Part shown: in pieces, positions 1-7,993 of the stretch
Position numbering within the stretch: the first letter of the stretch is position 1
How the letters are laid out: each line of letters starts with the position of its first letter
NCBI RefSeq assembly: GCF_014653195.1
Contig: NZ_BNAH01000001.1
Location: 79,322 to 143,321, forward strand
Direction: 5' to 3'
Source: Thalassotalea profundi
GTDB taxonomy: Bacteria; Pseudomonadota; Gammaproteobacteria; Enterobacterales; Alteromonadaceae
DNA length: 64,000 nt
Translations under genes and position numbers: made by a program
The notes under the pieces: generated by a model
Databases searched by the model: none
The model's input: the letters and a program-made list of their open reading frames with translations, nothing else
What the model was told of the DNA's origin: nothing

Positions 1-1
1 A

Positions 2-547
2 CCTGACATCTTAGATGGTGAGAAAAAAACTTATCAAGAGGAATTTGATCAAATTCCTTCCGTACCTAGCATAGATTTTAAACCAACTAATAAACAACTT
101 GATGAACAAAAATTTGAGCAATTAGTGCAAGACGAAATCTCTGATGAAACAGCATTAGATGATGAGCCAGCCTCAGGTAATGATGATACATTAGATACTC
201 GCGATGATAGTCAAGTAGTCAAAGTATCCTCGTTACCTGATAAAGAAACTATCATTGGAAATCCTCCTGCTAAGTTACCAGAGAAATCTGTGTTAAAAGA
301 AGCTTGGGTGATTCAGCTAGGTAGTTTTCGTCATAAAAAAAATGTAGATGAATTACTTAAAAAACTTAAAGACAATGGCTATACCGCATTTAGTAAGCCA
401 ATTAAAACGCGAACAGGTAATTTAACTAAAGTCTTTATCGGCCCTGAACTCATTCGATCAAGCTTAGAGAAAAAAATCCCAGAATTGAAAAAGTTAACGA
501 CTGTTGAAGGTAAAATAGCGCGCTTTAAGCCAACGAATACGAATTAA
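2..547 (+). CDS. dedD: DedD-like SPOR-domain cell-division protein (5' end outside window)
   Basis: The frame is open from base 2, so this is the C-terminal part of a gene that starts before the window; the GTG at 125 is internal. A long acidic, low-complexity linker rich in Asp, Glu, Ser and Pro is followed by a C-terminal SPOR domain (about the last 75 residues, beginning near the words WVIQLGSF). SPOR domains bind denuded glycan strands at the division septum. DedD is an inner-membrane protein with an N-terminal helix, which would lie outside the window. The following genes are cvpA and purF, the classical order in gammaproteobacteria, and this supports the name. Confidence 0.85.
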   Translation, partial: PDILDGEKKTYQEEFDQIPSVPSIDFKPTNKQLDEQKFEQLVQDEISDETALDDEPASGNDDTLDTRDDSQVVKVSSLPDKETIIGNPPAKLPEKSVLKEAWVIQLGSFRHKKNVDELLKKLKDNGYTAFSKPIKTRTGNLTKVFIGPELIRSSLEKKIPELKKLTTVEGKIARFKPTNTN

Positions 548-603
548 AGTTAAAAAGTCTATTAATGTACGCGATTCGTTACTTGATATGAATCACAAAA
601 AAA

Positions 604-634
604 TTGGCTAAATAGAGTCCTATTCTGTTAGAAT
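604..634 (+). promoter_or_regulatory. Predicted sigma-70 promoter for cvpA-purF
   Basis: A -35-like TTGGCT (604-609) is followed by TAGAAT (629-634). The spacing of 19 is long, but a TG sits one base before the -10, giving an extended -10 that can compensate. The ATG of cvpA is 33 bases downstream. No clear PurR operator was seen. Confidence 0.4.
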
Positions 635-666
635 GCGCGCCTCTAATCAATGAGAACACTCGACTT

Positions 667-1155
667 ATGATTTGGATAGACTATGCCATAGTGGCAGTCA
701 TTGTTATTTCAACACTTATCAGTTTAGTGAGGGGCTTTGTTAAAGAAGCTGTATCACTTGTTATATGGATCAGTGCCTTTTTTGTAGCAAGTTCATTTTA
801 TGCTGACTTAGCGTTGCACTTAACCAATATTACCGATCAATTACTTCGTAATGCCGCCTCTGTTGCTATCTTATTTATCACAACACTCATTCTAGGCGCG
901 TTAATTAATTATATTATTGGACAGCTAGTTGAAAAAACCGGTTTATCAGGAACAGATCGTGTACTAGGTATTGTTTTTGGTGCCTTGCGAGGCGTTTTAA
1001 TTACCAGCGCAATACTCTTCTTTTTAGATGCTTTTACACCAGCGGCACAAAGTGCATGGTGGAAAAGTTCTCAATTGATCCCAGAATTTACATTAATTAT
1101 TGAATGGTTTTTTGAATACCTCAAACAATCATCAAGTTTCTTAAATAAAGCTTAG
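667..1155 (+). CDS. cvpA: CvpA family membrane protein
   Basis: A 162-residue inner-membrane protein with about four hydrophobic segments (roughly residues 4-22, 29-48, 62-85, 100-122) and the typical opening [12 protein letters not shown]. CvpA was named for its requirement for colicin V production; in other bacteria it has been linked to envelope homeostasis and bile-salt tolerance. The length matches the family. It sits 19 bases before purF and is probably cotranscribed with it, as in Escherichia coli. The start ATG is preceded by a weak purine-rich stretch. The molecular function is not established. Confidence 0.92.
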   Translation: MIWIDYAIVAVIVISTLISLVRGFVKEAVSLVIWISAFFVASSFYADLALHLTNITDQLLRNAASVAILFITTLILGALINYIIGQLVEKTGLSGTDRVLGIVFGALRGVLITSAILFFLDAFTPAAQSAWWKSSQLIPEFTLIIEWFFEYLKQSSSFLNKA

Positions 1156-1174
1156 TTCGGCGGAGAATAACTTT

Positions 1175-2692
1175 ATGTGTGGTATAGTTGGCATTGTTGG
1201 TAAAACACCAGTAGGTCAGGCAATTTATGACGGTTTAACTGTTTTACAGCATCGTGGACAAGATGCGGCAGGTATTGTCACTATGAACGATAATACTTTT
1301 AGATTGCGTAAAGCTAATGGCTTAGTAAAAGATGTGTTTCATACGCGTCATATGCTACGTTTACAAGGCAATATTGGTATTGGTCACATTCGATATCCAA
1401 CAGCGGGTACTTCAAGTTCATCAGAAGCGCAACCGTTTTATGCAAACTCACCATTTGGAATTTCATTGGCGCATAATGGTAACTTAACCAATGCAGATGA
1501 ATTAAAAGAATGGTTGTATAATGAAGCTCGTCGCCATGTTAATACGACATCAGATTCTGAATTATTACTTAATATTTTAGGTCACGAGTTGCAACAAGCA
1601 GGGAATATTAGCTTAACACCTGATGATATTTTCACCGCGATTGCTAATGTACACAAGCGTGTGCGTGGTGCTTATGCAACTACCGCATTAATTATTGGGC
1701 ATGGGCTTATTGCATTTCGCGACCCACATGGAATTCGCCCATTAGTGTTTGGTAAACGTGAAACTGATCGTGGTACTGAATACATGGTTGCTTCTGAATC
1801 AGTTGCATTAGATGCTAATGACTTTACTTTTGTACGTGATGTGGCGCCAGGTGAAGCTATATTCTTTACCGAAGATGGACAAATTCATAGTAAACAGTGT
1901 GCCGAAAATCCTCAGTATAATCCTTGTATCTTTGAGTATGTTTATTTTGCTCGCCCTGATTCTACGATTGATAAGATTTCTGTTTATGGCTCACGTGTTG
2001 AAATGGGTCGAAAGTTAGGTAAAAAAATTGCGAAAGAATGGGCTGATGTTGATATCGATGTCGTTATCCCAATTCCTGAAACTTCTTGTGATAGTGCCTT
2101 AGAGATTGCTCAAACATTAAACTTACCGTATCGACAAGGGTTTGTTAAAAATCGCTATATCGGTCGTACGTTTATCATGCCGGGTCAAGAACAACGTAAG
2201 AAGTCAGTACGTAAAAAGCTTAACGCTATTGGTGCTGAATTTGCCGGTAAAAATGTATTATTAGTCGATGACTCAATCGTTCGAGGTACTACGTCAGAGC
2301 AAATTATTGACATGGCGAGAAACGCCGGAGCTAAAAAAGTATATTTTGCTTCAGCAGCACCAGAAATTCGTTTCCCAAATGTTTATGGTATTGATATGCC
2401 AAGTGCCAATGAATTAATTGCTCATGGTCGTGAAGTTGATGATATTTGCCAACTTATTGGTGCAGATAAGTTGATTTTTCAATCAATTGAAGATCTAAAA
2501 GCTGCAGTATCGGTAACTAATCCAAGCATTAAAGGCTTTGAAACCTCTGTTTTTAATGGACAATATATAACTAACGATATTGACCAAGGGTATTTAGAAA
2601 GACTCGATGCAATGCGTAATAATGAAACTAAAGAAACGTCAGATAAGAATGCAGATTCAATTATTGATATGCATAACGAAGGCGCAGAATAA
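1175..2692 (+). CDS. purF: Amidophosphoribosyltransferase
   Basis: Catalyses the committed step of de novo purine synthesis: PRPP plus glutamine gives 5-phosphoribosylamine, glutamate and pyrophosphate. The protein starts MCGIVGIVG, so Cys2 becomes the N-terminal nucleophile of the Ntn-type glutaminase domain (about residues 2-235). The C-terminal phosphoribosyltransferase domain carries the PRPP loop [14 protein letters not shown]. Its 505 residues match the E. coli enzyme. There is no N-terminal propeptide, consistent with the proteobacterial group that lacks an Fe-S cluster. A strong terminator follows the stop codon. It forms an operon with cvpA. Confidence 0.98.
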   Translation: MCGIVGIVGKTPVGQAIYDGLTVLQHRGQDAAGIVTMNDNTFRLRKANGLVKDVFHTRHMLRLQGNIGIGHIRYPTAGTSSSSEAQPFYANSPFGISLAHNGNLTNADELKEWLYNEARRHVNTTSDSELLLNILGHELQQAGNISLTPDDIFTAIANVHKRVRGAYATTALIIGHGLIAFRDPHGIRPLVFGKRETDRGTEYMVASESVALDANDFTFVRDVAPGEAIFFTEDGQIHSKQCAENPQYNPCIFEYVYFARPDSTIDKISVYGSRVEMGRKLGKKIAKEWADVDIDVVIPIPETSCDSALEIAQTLNLPYRQGFVKNRYIGRTFIMPGQEQRKKSVRKKLNAIGAEFAGKNVLLVDDSIVRGTTSEQIIDMARNAGAKKVYFASAAPEIRFPNVYGIDMPSANELIAHGREVDDICQLIGADKLIFQSIEDLKAAVSVTNPSIKGFETSVFNGQYITNDIDQGYLERLDAMRNNETKETSDKNADSIIDMHNEGAE

Positions 2693-2704
2693 AGCTTAAT
2701 TCAA

Positions 2705-2738
2705 CAAAAAAGGCATAGTAATTACTATGCCTTTTTTG
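2705..2738 (+). terminator. Rho-independent terminator after purF (bidirectional)
   Basis: A perfect 22-base palindrome (2711-2732, arms AGGCATAGTAA and TTACTATGCCT) is flanked by an A-run on the left and a T-run on the right. It can terminate purF and also the converging symporter gene on the minus strand. Confidence 0.9.
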
Positions 2739-2767
2739 TTTATATAAAAAACCTGTGGCGTTGTTAA

Positions 2768-4105
2768 CTAATTTAAAATGGCCACATTAACAAATACAAC
2801 ACTGAGTAAAATAGGGCAAACAAAACGGATATAATTGCCCCAAATCGCTAACCATTGACGACCTACTTGCAACGATTTGTCACGTAATTTATTACCTCTA
2901 TTCCACATCCATCCAACAACAATAAAATAGAATAAACAGCTCAGTGGTTGCAATATTGTGGTTAACGCTTGGATCACTATACCAAATAGTTGATCGAAAA
3001 ATGCAATAAGCAACATACTTGCACAAAAGACAATTGCGGAAACTAACCATGTAGCTTTAGGGCGAGCAAAGCCTTTATCTTCCATTAAGTAAGCAACAGG
3101 GACTTCTGTTGATGAAATTGTTGACGTTAAAGCGGCAATAGAGAGTAAAGAGAAAAAAGCGCATGAAACAAATAAGCCAATATTTCCCATTGAGTTAAAT
3201 AGCTCAGGTAGAATATTAAAAATAAGCTGCCCTTCACCAATCAGTTTATCCCCTTGAAATACATCTTGCCCTGCTGTTTGTGCGACAAAAAGGGCTGGGA
3301 TTATCAATAAACCTGCTAGGAAAGCAATACAAGTATCAAGTGCGGTAATCGATAATACTAATTTGCCAATATCTTTGCCCTTTTGCATGTAAGAGCCATA
3401 AACCATCATGCCACCTACACCAATAGATAATGAGAAAAATGCTTGCCCCATTGCAGAAATAATCAATTTTGGATCTGTTACTTGGCTAAAGTCCGGCACT
3501 AGGTAAACTTCAAGACCTTTTTCTGCGCCGGGTTGATTTAAGATATAAATAATCAATCCGATTAACATGATCAGTAGTAAAGGCATAAGTCGGGCAGACC
3601 ACTTTTCGATACCTGCATTTACGCCTTGATGAATAATGCCTGCGCCAAGTAAAATAAATATAGGTGTGAAAAGTAAATTTCTTTGTGTACTTGACGTGGA
3701 CAACCAAGTTGCTATGTCGTTTGCATTAAGTAAAGAGGCTAAAGCAGCAAGTGCGTGTGCTAACATCCAGCCCGCCACTATGGTGTAGAAGCTCAGCATC
3801 ATTATTGCGCCACATAAGCCGATTAACCCAGCTTTGCGCCCTAAATTTTCTGAGATATCTTTACAGGCGTCGCCTAGTGCAGAAACGGGGTTTTTTTGTG
3901 CTTGATTACCAATATAAACTTCAGCGTATAAAGCCGGTAGTGCCAAAAGCAAAGTGACAATTAAATAAACAAATAGAAAGGCACCACCACCGTTATTTGC
4001 AGCCTGTGTGGGGAATCCCCATATATTACCTAAACCAATAGCTGAACCAGCGGCCGCTAGTACAAAGCCAATGCGGGAATGAAAAGAATCTCTAACTATA
4101 GACAT
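2768..4105 (-). CDS. Neurotransmitter:sodium symporter (NSS/SNF) family transporter
   Basis: A 445-residue polytopic membrane protein with about 11-12 hydrophobic helices. The first helix carries the NSS signature (SRIGFVLAAAGSAIGLGNIW followed by FP), which in LeuT and MhsT forms the unwound Na+/substrate site. Bacterial members of this length take up amino acids with Na+, such as hydrophobic amino acids in MhsT; the substrate here cannot be assigned. The gene is monocistronic, converges on purF, and is divergent from the MBL-fold gene to its right. The ATG start directly precedes the conserved helix, so it is well supported. Confidence 0.93.
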   Translation of the reverse strand: MSIVRDSFHSRIGFVLAAAGSAIGLGNIWGFPTQAANNGGGAFLFVYLIVTLLLALPALYAEVYIGNQAQKNPVSALGDACKDISENLGRKAGLIGLCGAIMMLSFYTIVAGWMLAHALAALASLLNANDIATWLSTSSTQRNLLFTPIFILLGAGIIHQGVNAGIEKWSARLMPLLLIMLIGLIIYILNQPGAEKGLEVYLVPDFSQVTDPKLIISAMGQAFFSLSIGVGGMMVYGSYMQKGKDIGKLVLSITALDTCIAFLAGLLIIPALFVAQTAGQDVFQGDKLIGEGQLIFNILPELFNSMGNIGLFVSCAFFSLLSIAALTSTISSTEVPVAYLMEDKGFARPKATWLVSAIVFCASMLLIAFFDQLFGIVIQALTTILQPLSCLFYFIVVGWMWNRGNKLRDKSLQVGRQWLAIWGNYIRFVCPILLSVVFVNVAILN

Positions 4106-4288
4106 ATATTGAATTAATTATTTTTTATTTGAGCAGAGCTTACCGAGTTCAATGGCGTTAGGGAAGTATAACTAGCTAAATAATTTGCTGTTTTAAATAA
4201 AATATTCTTACTTGAACTTTAAAACACTACCCCAACATGAATAACATACGTTAAAATGTGCTCTGATATATTTTTAAAAAGGCTTGTT

Positions 4289-4933
4289 ATGTTGCAATAC
4301 CAAATTATTCCTGTCACCCCATTTCAACAAAATTGTACATTGTTTTGGTGTGACGAAACTAAACAGGCCGCGGTGGTTGATCCTGGCGGAAATCCTGAAT
4401 TAATTATCAATGCCATTGAGCAAAAAGGCCTCACCTTAACAAAAGTATTATTAACTCATGCTCATATTGATCATGCAGGGGCTACAAAAGCAATATCAAG
4501 CCATTATGGGGTGTCAATTGAAGGGCCACATAAAGAAGATCAGTTTTGGATTGATTTAATACCTGAGCAAAAAGCACGTTTTGGGTTTGAAGACGCTGAG
4601 CACTTTGTAACAGATCGCTGGTTAAACCAAGGCGATAACGTCACTTTTGGTAATATTACGCTTGAAGTGTATTTTTGTCCTGGGCATACCCCTGGACATG
4701 TAGTATTTTTTCATCGTGAGTCAAAATTAGCACAAGTGGGTGATGTACTTTTTAAAGGTTCAATTGGGCGTACTGATTTTCCTCGTGGTGATTACAATAC
4801 TTTGATTAATTCGATTAAAAACAATTTATTTTTACTAGGTGATGATGTGCGCTTTATCCCTGGTCATGGACCTATGAGTACATTTGGTGAAGAAAAACGT
4901 TCAAACCCTTTCGTTGGTGTAAATGCAAGATAA
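4289..4933 (+). CDS. MBL-fold hydrolase, YcbL / glyoxalase II-like
   Basis: Metallo-beta-lactamase-fold hydrolase of the short YcbL type (214 residues). The zinc motif THAHIDH lies near residue 55, followed by the later ligands in CPGHTPGH, VGDVLFKGSIGRTD and PGHGP. YcbL proteins resemble glyoxalase II but lack its C-terminal glutathione-binding domain; the physiological substrate is unsettled. I chose the ATG at 4289 because the family begins M-x-Y-x-IIPVTPFxQNC; an in-frame upstream ATG at 4256 would add 11 residues not typical of the family. It stands alone between a divergent symporter gene and a co-directional channel gene. Confidence 0.88.
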   Translation: MLQYQIIPVTPFQQNCTLFWCDETKQAAVVDPGGNPELIINAIEQKGLTLTKVLLTHAHIDHAGATKAISSHYGVSIEGPHKEDQFWIDLIPEQKARFGFEDAEHFVTDRWLNQGDNVTFGNITLEVYFCPGHTPGHVVFFHRESKLAQVGDVLFKGSIGRTDFPRGDYNTLINSIKNNLFLLGDDVRFIPGHGPMSTFGEEKRSNPFVGVNAR

Positions 4934-4995
4934 CTTATGAAAAATATCTTTGTTATATCAATATATTGCTGTTAGTGAAATGGAATAATTAATAC

Positions 4996-5829
4996 ATGCC
5001 CTCTGTTATTTTAACAATACAAAATCGGTTAAAACGCATTGATGCGAGTCCTGTATTTCAATGGTCAATTATTGTGGTTATTTTGTTATCAGCCTTATTA
5101 ATAGGCGCTAAAACCCATAATTTGCCAGATAATGCAATGCAGCTGTTAACAGTGCTTGATGTAATAATAACGATATTCTTTTTGTTTGAAATCGTGATTC
5201 GTTTTTTAGCTTTTAAAGATAAAAAATCTTTCTTTAAAAATGGCTGGAATATCTTCGATACGATTATTGTGATTGGTAGTTTAATTCCTGAAGGAGGATC
5301 TGGCGTTTTACTTGCACGTTTATTACGTGTTTTTAGAGTACTACGTTTAGTCTCTATGGTGCCAGAGCTTAGGCTACTGATAAACGCATTATTAAAAGCT
5401 ATCCCTCGTATGGGGTACATCGCATTATTAATGTTTGTTATTTTCTACATTTATGCTGCAATTGGTAGCCTTGTGTTCCATGACATAAACGAAGTGCTCT
5501 GGGGCGATGTTTCTATCGCTATGTTGACTTTATTTCGTGTCGCGACGTTTGAAGATTGGACAGATGTTATGTATGAAACAATGACCGTGTTTCCGATGAG
5601 TTGGATCTTCTATTTAACCTTTATTTTTCTAACGGCATTTATCTTTTTAAATATGATGGTTGGTACCATTTTAGAAGTGATGAGTAAAGAGCATGAATTA
5701 CATCGTGCAGAGCAGCATGGTGAATCGGGTGAGGGTGGAGAACCCGCAAGCCGTGCTCAAATTGAAAAGCTAGAGCAAGAGCTGGCAGAGATTAAACAAT
5801 TACTCAAACAACAGAAGCCTCATTTGTGA
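4996..5829 (+). CDS. Voltage-gated cation channel, single-domain (NaChBac-like superfamily)
   Basis: 277 residues with six-helix channel architecture: S1 about 23-38, S2 51-70, S3 84-97, S4 with four arginines every third residue (R108, R111, R114, R117), S5 139-162, pore loop 175-192 and S6 202-229. The C-terminus (about 252-273) is a predicted coiled coil that would bundle a homotetramer, as in bacterial Nav channels. The selectivity filter reads TFEDWTD (184-190), unlike the TLESWS of NaChBac and NavAb. It is closer to calcium-selective filters because of the extra aspartates. Channel activity and selectivity are inferred. The gene appears to be a single-gene unit. Confidence 0.85.
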   Translation: MPSVILTIQNRLKRIDASPVFQWSIIVVILLSALLIGAKTHNLPDNAMQLLTVLDVIITIFFLFEIVIRFLAFKDKKSFFKNGWNIFDTIIVIGSLIPEGGSGVLLARLLRVFRVLRLVSMVPELRLLINALLKAIPRMGYIALLMFVIFYIYAAIGSLVFHDINEVLWGDVSIAMLTLFRVATFEDWTDVMYETMTVFPMSWIFYLTFIFLTAFIFLNMMVGTILEVMSKEHELHRAEQHGESGEGGEPASRAQIEKLEQELAEIKQLLKQQKPHL

Positions 5830-5846
5830 TTGTTAAACTACAACGT

Positions 5847-5897
5847 TTAGCTTGATACTGACATAGCACACTAAATTCTGTATTCGTATCAAGCTAA
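5847..5897. repeat. Inverted repeat between converging genes
   Basis: Perfect 12-base arms (5847-5858 TTAGCTTGATAC and 5886-5897) flank a 27-base loop. It lies between the converging channel and XRE genes. There is no clear T-run, so it may slow transcription from both sides or be a neutral repeat. Confidence 0.5.
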
Positions 5898-5936
5898 TTT
5901 TGATAGAGTTAATCTCTTTTGATTAAAACATATAGC

Positions 5937-6143
5937 TCATTGGTAGATAAACACATCGGCTATTGTTACTTTAAACACATCGGCAATTTTAAAAGCTACT
6001 TCTAAAGAGGGAGAGTATTTATCTTTCTCGATTGCGACAATTGTTTGCCTTGATACACCAACCAAATCAGCCAAGTCTTTTTGTGTCATCTCATTATAGT
6101 TAAAACGCAGTTTTCGAATGTTATTGGTTATTTTTTTAGTCAC
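5937..6143 (-). CDS. Short XRE/Cro-type HTH transcriptional regulator
   Basis: 68 residues that are essentially one helix-turn-helix domain of the YozG-like Cro/CI class (MTQKDLADLVGVSRQTIVAIEKDKYSPSLE covers helices 1-4; only part is quoted as motif: LADLVGVSRQTI). Such mini-regulators commonly repress their own operon. It starts with GTG, one base after the stop codon of the upstream membrane-protein gene, so translation is probably coupled. A 35-base palindrome overlaps the predicted promoter of the two-gene unit and is the likely operator. DNA binding is well supported by the fold; the signal is unknown. Confidence 0.85.
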   Translation of the reverse strand: MTKKITNNIRKLRFNYNEMTQKDLADLVGVSRQTIVAIEKDKYSPSLEVAFKIADVFKVTIADVFIYQ

Positions 6144-6144
6144 A

Positions 6145-6606
6145 CTAATAACCTCTACGGTAGTAATACAGCTTGGTTACTTCGTGTATTATACTTGATA
6201 TTAGTAGTCCTAACATTAATACATTAGCCATGTTATAAGCTGTAGATACATTTGGTATGATCAAGAATGAAATTTCACCATTCGTAATAAAATGCTGCAC
6301 TAAAAACAATTGGCTAAAAGTAAAAAACACAAAAACATATAAAGTCCAACCACTATTTCTTGTTGCTGTTAGCTCAAAAATATTGTCTCTTTCATCAGTA
6401 CCTTTTTCCGCCTCTTTAGCGTTTAAAATCGCCAAAATGACATGAACTATTATACTTGCTGCGATAATCCAAATAAAGCTTATAGAAAGAAGCCTTAATA
6501 TACTAATATCGGTAATATTTACCGTTATTAATTCTCCAACATAATTTACTAATACAATAAGGGTTATTAGTAGCGTGCCCCATGATGCCTTTTCTTGATA
6601 TCCCAT
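6145..6606 (-). CDS. Four-helix membrane protein, DUF2178-like, partner of XRE regulator
   Basis: 153 residues with four predicted membrane helices (about 10-30, 38-60, 90-110, 122-142). Between helices 2 and 3 is a charged loop with the words EKGTDERDNIFE, a feature seen in DUF2178-type small membrane proteins that pair with YozG-like regulators. It is the first gene of a two-gene operon whose promoter (-35 TTGACT 6689-6694, -10 TAATAT 6666-6671 on the minus strand) was found. I do not know its function. The pairing suggests the membrane protein transmits or responds to a signal for the regulator, but this is inference. Confidence 0.7.
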   Translation of the reverse strand: MGYQEKASWGTLLITLIVLVNYVGELITVNITDISILRLLSISFIWIIAASIIVHVILAILNAKEAEKGTDERDNIFELTATRNSGWTLYVFVFFTFSQLFLVQHFITNGEISFLIIPNVSTAYNMANVLMLGLLISSIIHEVTKLYYYRRGY

Positions 6607-6665
6607 TTTATATTCCTTGTGAATAATATATTTTACTTTAAGTCAAGTATTTTTGACATAGGTAA

Positions 6666-6694
6666 ATATTAATCGTTGTGTATTATTGAGTCAA
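6666..6694 (-). promoter_or_regulatory. Predicted sigma-70 promoter of the membrane protein/XRE operon
   Basis: On the minus strand TTGACT (6689-6694) and TAATAT (6666-6671) are spaced by 17 bases, close to consensus. It lies about 60 bases before the ATG at 6606. Confidence 0.65.
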
Positions 6695-6725
6695 ATATAT
6701 TTTACATAGTGTAAAATATATTTGA
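6691..6725. promoter_or_regulatory. 35-base perfect palindrome, probable operator of the XRE regulator
   Basis: Arms of 16 bases (6691-6706 and 6710-6725; each contains TATTTTACA or its complement) are separated by TAG. The left arm overlaps the -35 of the operon promoter, so a bound dimer would block RNA polymerase. The perfect symmetry and position argue for an autoregulatory operator rather than a terminator, since there is no adjacent T-run. Confidence 0.6.
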
Positions 6726-6768
6726 TTTTCAATGTATGTTAAAATTTATTGAGTGAAGGTTTTAGGCA

Positions 6769-7074
6769 TTAAAAACGGATTTTTCCTATTAGTATATCTT
6801 TAAACATAACCCAATCTCCTATTAAACTATAAATAGGGTATTGAAATGTTGCAGGCTTGTTCTTTTCAAAGAAAAAGTGTCCTAACCAAGCGAACCCATA
6901 CCCTACAATAGGTAATAACCATAAATGACTTAATTTCATTGTAAAAAGGCTATGAAACAATAGATATAAGACTAACAAACTACCGATAAAATGCAGTCTA
7001 CGACAAGCTTTATTCTGATGCTGGCTTAAATAGAAAGGGTAAAAGTCATTAAAGTTTTGATATTTTTTATCCAT
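6769..7074 (-). CDS. Mpo1/YGL010w-like (DUF962) membrane protein
   Basis: 101 residues of the DUF962 family, related to yeast Mpo1, a dioxygenase of 2-hydroxy fatty acid alpha-oxidation. Visible family features are FYPFYLSQHQN, CRRLHFIGS and the later GHFFFEKNKPATFQYP, with conserved histidines that in Mpo1 bind iron. Two hydrophobic segments lie at about 31-45 and 50-66. Bacterial members of about 100 residues are common but little studied. It is transcribed alone, with the operator-bearing region of the XRE operon downstream of it. The fatty-acid role is family knowledge, not shown here. Confidence 0.8.
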   Translation of the reverse strand: MDKKYQNFNDFYPFYLSQHQNKACRRLHFIGSLLVLYLLFHSLFTMKLSHLWLLPIVGYGFAWLGHFFFEKNKPATFQYPIYSLIGDWVMFKDILIGKIRF

Positions 7075-7133
7075 GTAATTTGCTCTTCTTATTGGGCTAG
7101 TGATGAATGACTAATTAAGGATTGGTTGCACAC

Positions 7134-7778
7134 TTAGTTTATCTTCGTGGTAATCACTTTGATTCCCATAATAATCATGGCACTGCCAAGAATTCGATCT
7201 AACCAATGACCTAATTTTTGAAATGCATAATTAACGCGCGGTCGTGAGAATAATAAAGTTACACAAGAAAACCATAATAATTGAATCATCATCATCCATA
7301 GTCCATAAATACAAATGTGCATGATAGGCATATCAGGAGATAAAACTATGGTAAATAATGCGACAAAATAAATAGGTGCTTTTGGGTTTAAAGCATTACA
7401 TAAAAAACCTAAACCAATGATTTGTATAGTTGATTTTTGATGAGCTGTAACAGTGTTATTGTCATTGGTTAAAGTTTTGATACTTAAAGTTGCTTTAGCT
7501 TTAATTCCTTTTATTCCTAGATAAAGCAAATAACAACCCCCTAATGATTTTATTAACCATAATGCCGTTTCAGAACTTGCTATAACAGCGGCTAACCCTA
7601 ATGCAGAATAAATGATATGAATTGATAAGCCTAATGCTATCCCAATGCTACATAATAAGCCGGCTTTTTTGCCTTGTGTTAATGTCTGTTGCGTTACTAA
7701 TACAAAGTCAGGTCCAGGAGAAGCAGCTGCCAATAAATGAATGCTGGTGATAAGTAATAAGCCCTCAAATAGGTTCAT
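7134..7778 (-). CDS. LysE/RhtB family amino-acid exporter
   Basis: 214-residue inner-membrane exporter with about six helices. The N-terminal signature AASPGPDFVLVTQQTL and the following GxxxGLxxG pattern are typical of the LysE/RhtB superfamily, which exports amino acids such as threonine, homoserine, lysine or leucine by proton antiport. The substrate cannot be read from sequence. It is transcribed alone on the minus strand and diverges from the YfiR/kinase-like gene. There is no adjacent LysR-type regulator. The ATG at 7778 gives the standard length for the family. Confidence 0.88.
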   Translation of the reverse strand: MNLFEGLLLITSIHLLAAASPGPDFVLVTQQTLTQGKKAGLLCSIGIALGLSIHIIYSALGLAAVIASSETALWLIKSLGGCYLLYLGIKGIKAKATLSIKTLTNDNNTVTAHQKSTIQIIGLGFLCNALNPKAPIYFVALFTIVLSPDMPIMHICIYGLWMMMIQLLWFSCVTLLFSRPRVNYAFQKLGHWLDRILGSAMIIMGIKVITTKIN

Positions 7779-7993
7779 AAAATGCTCATTAAAAGTAATT
7801 TATTACGTTAGCCTATCACTGCAACAAATATTGTCAATTTACTATTAGATAAGTATTTTTAGATGCGAGAAGGCATTTCTACAGGAGAAATACTGCTTAT
7901 ATTCTCTCATTCTAAGCCATTAAAAACACTATTGATCTTAGATAAATTAAACGTAGAATGTAAATATATTATTAATTTTTTGTAAGGCATGTC

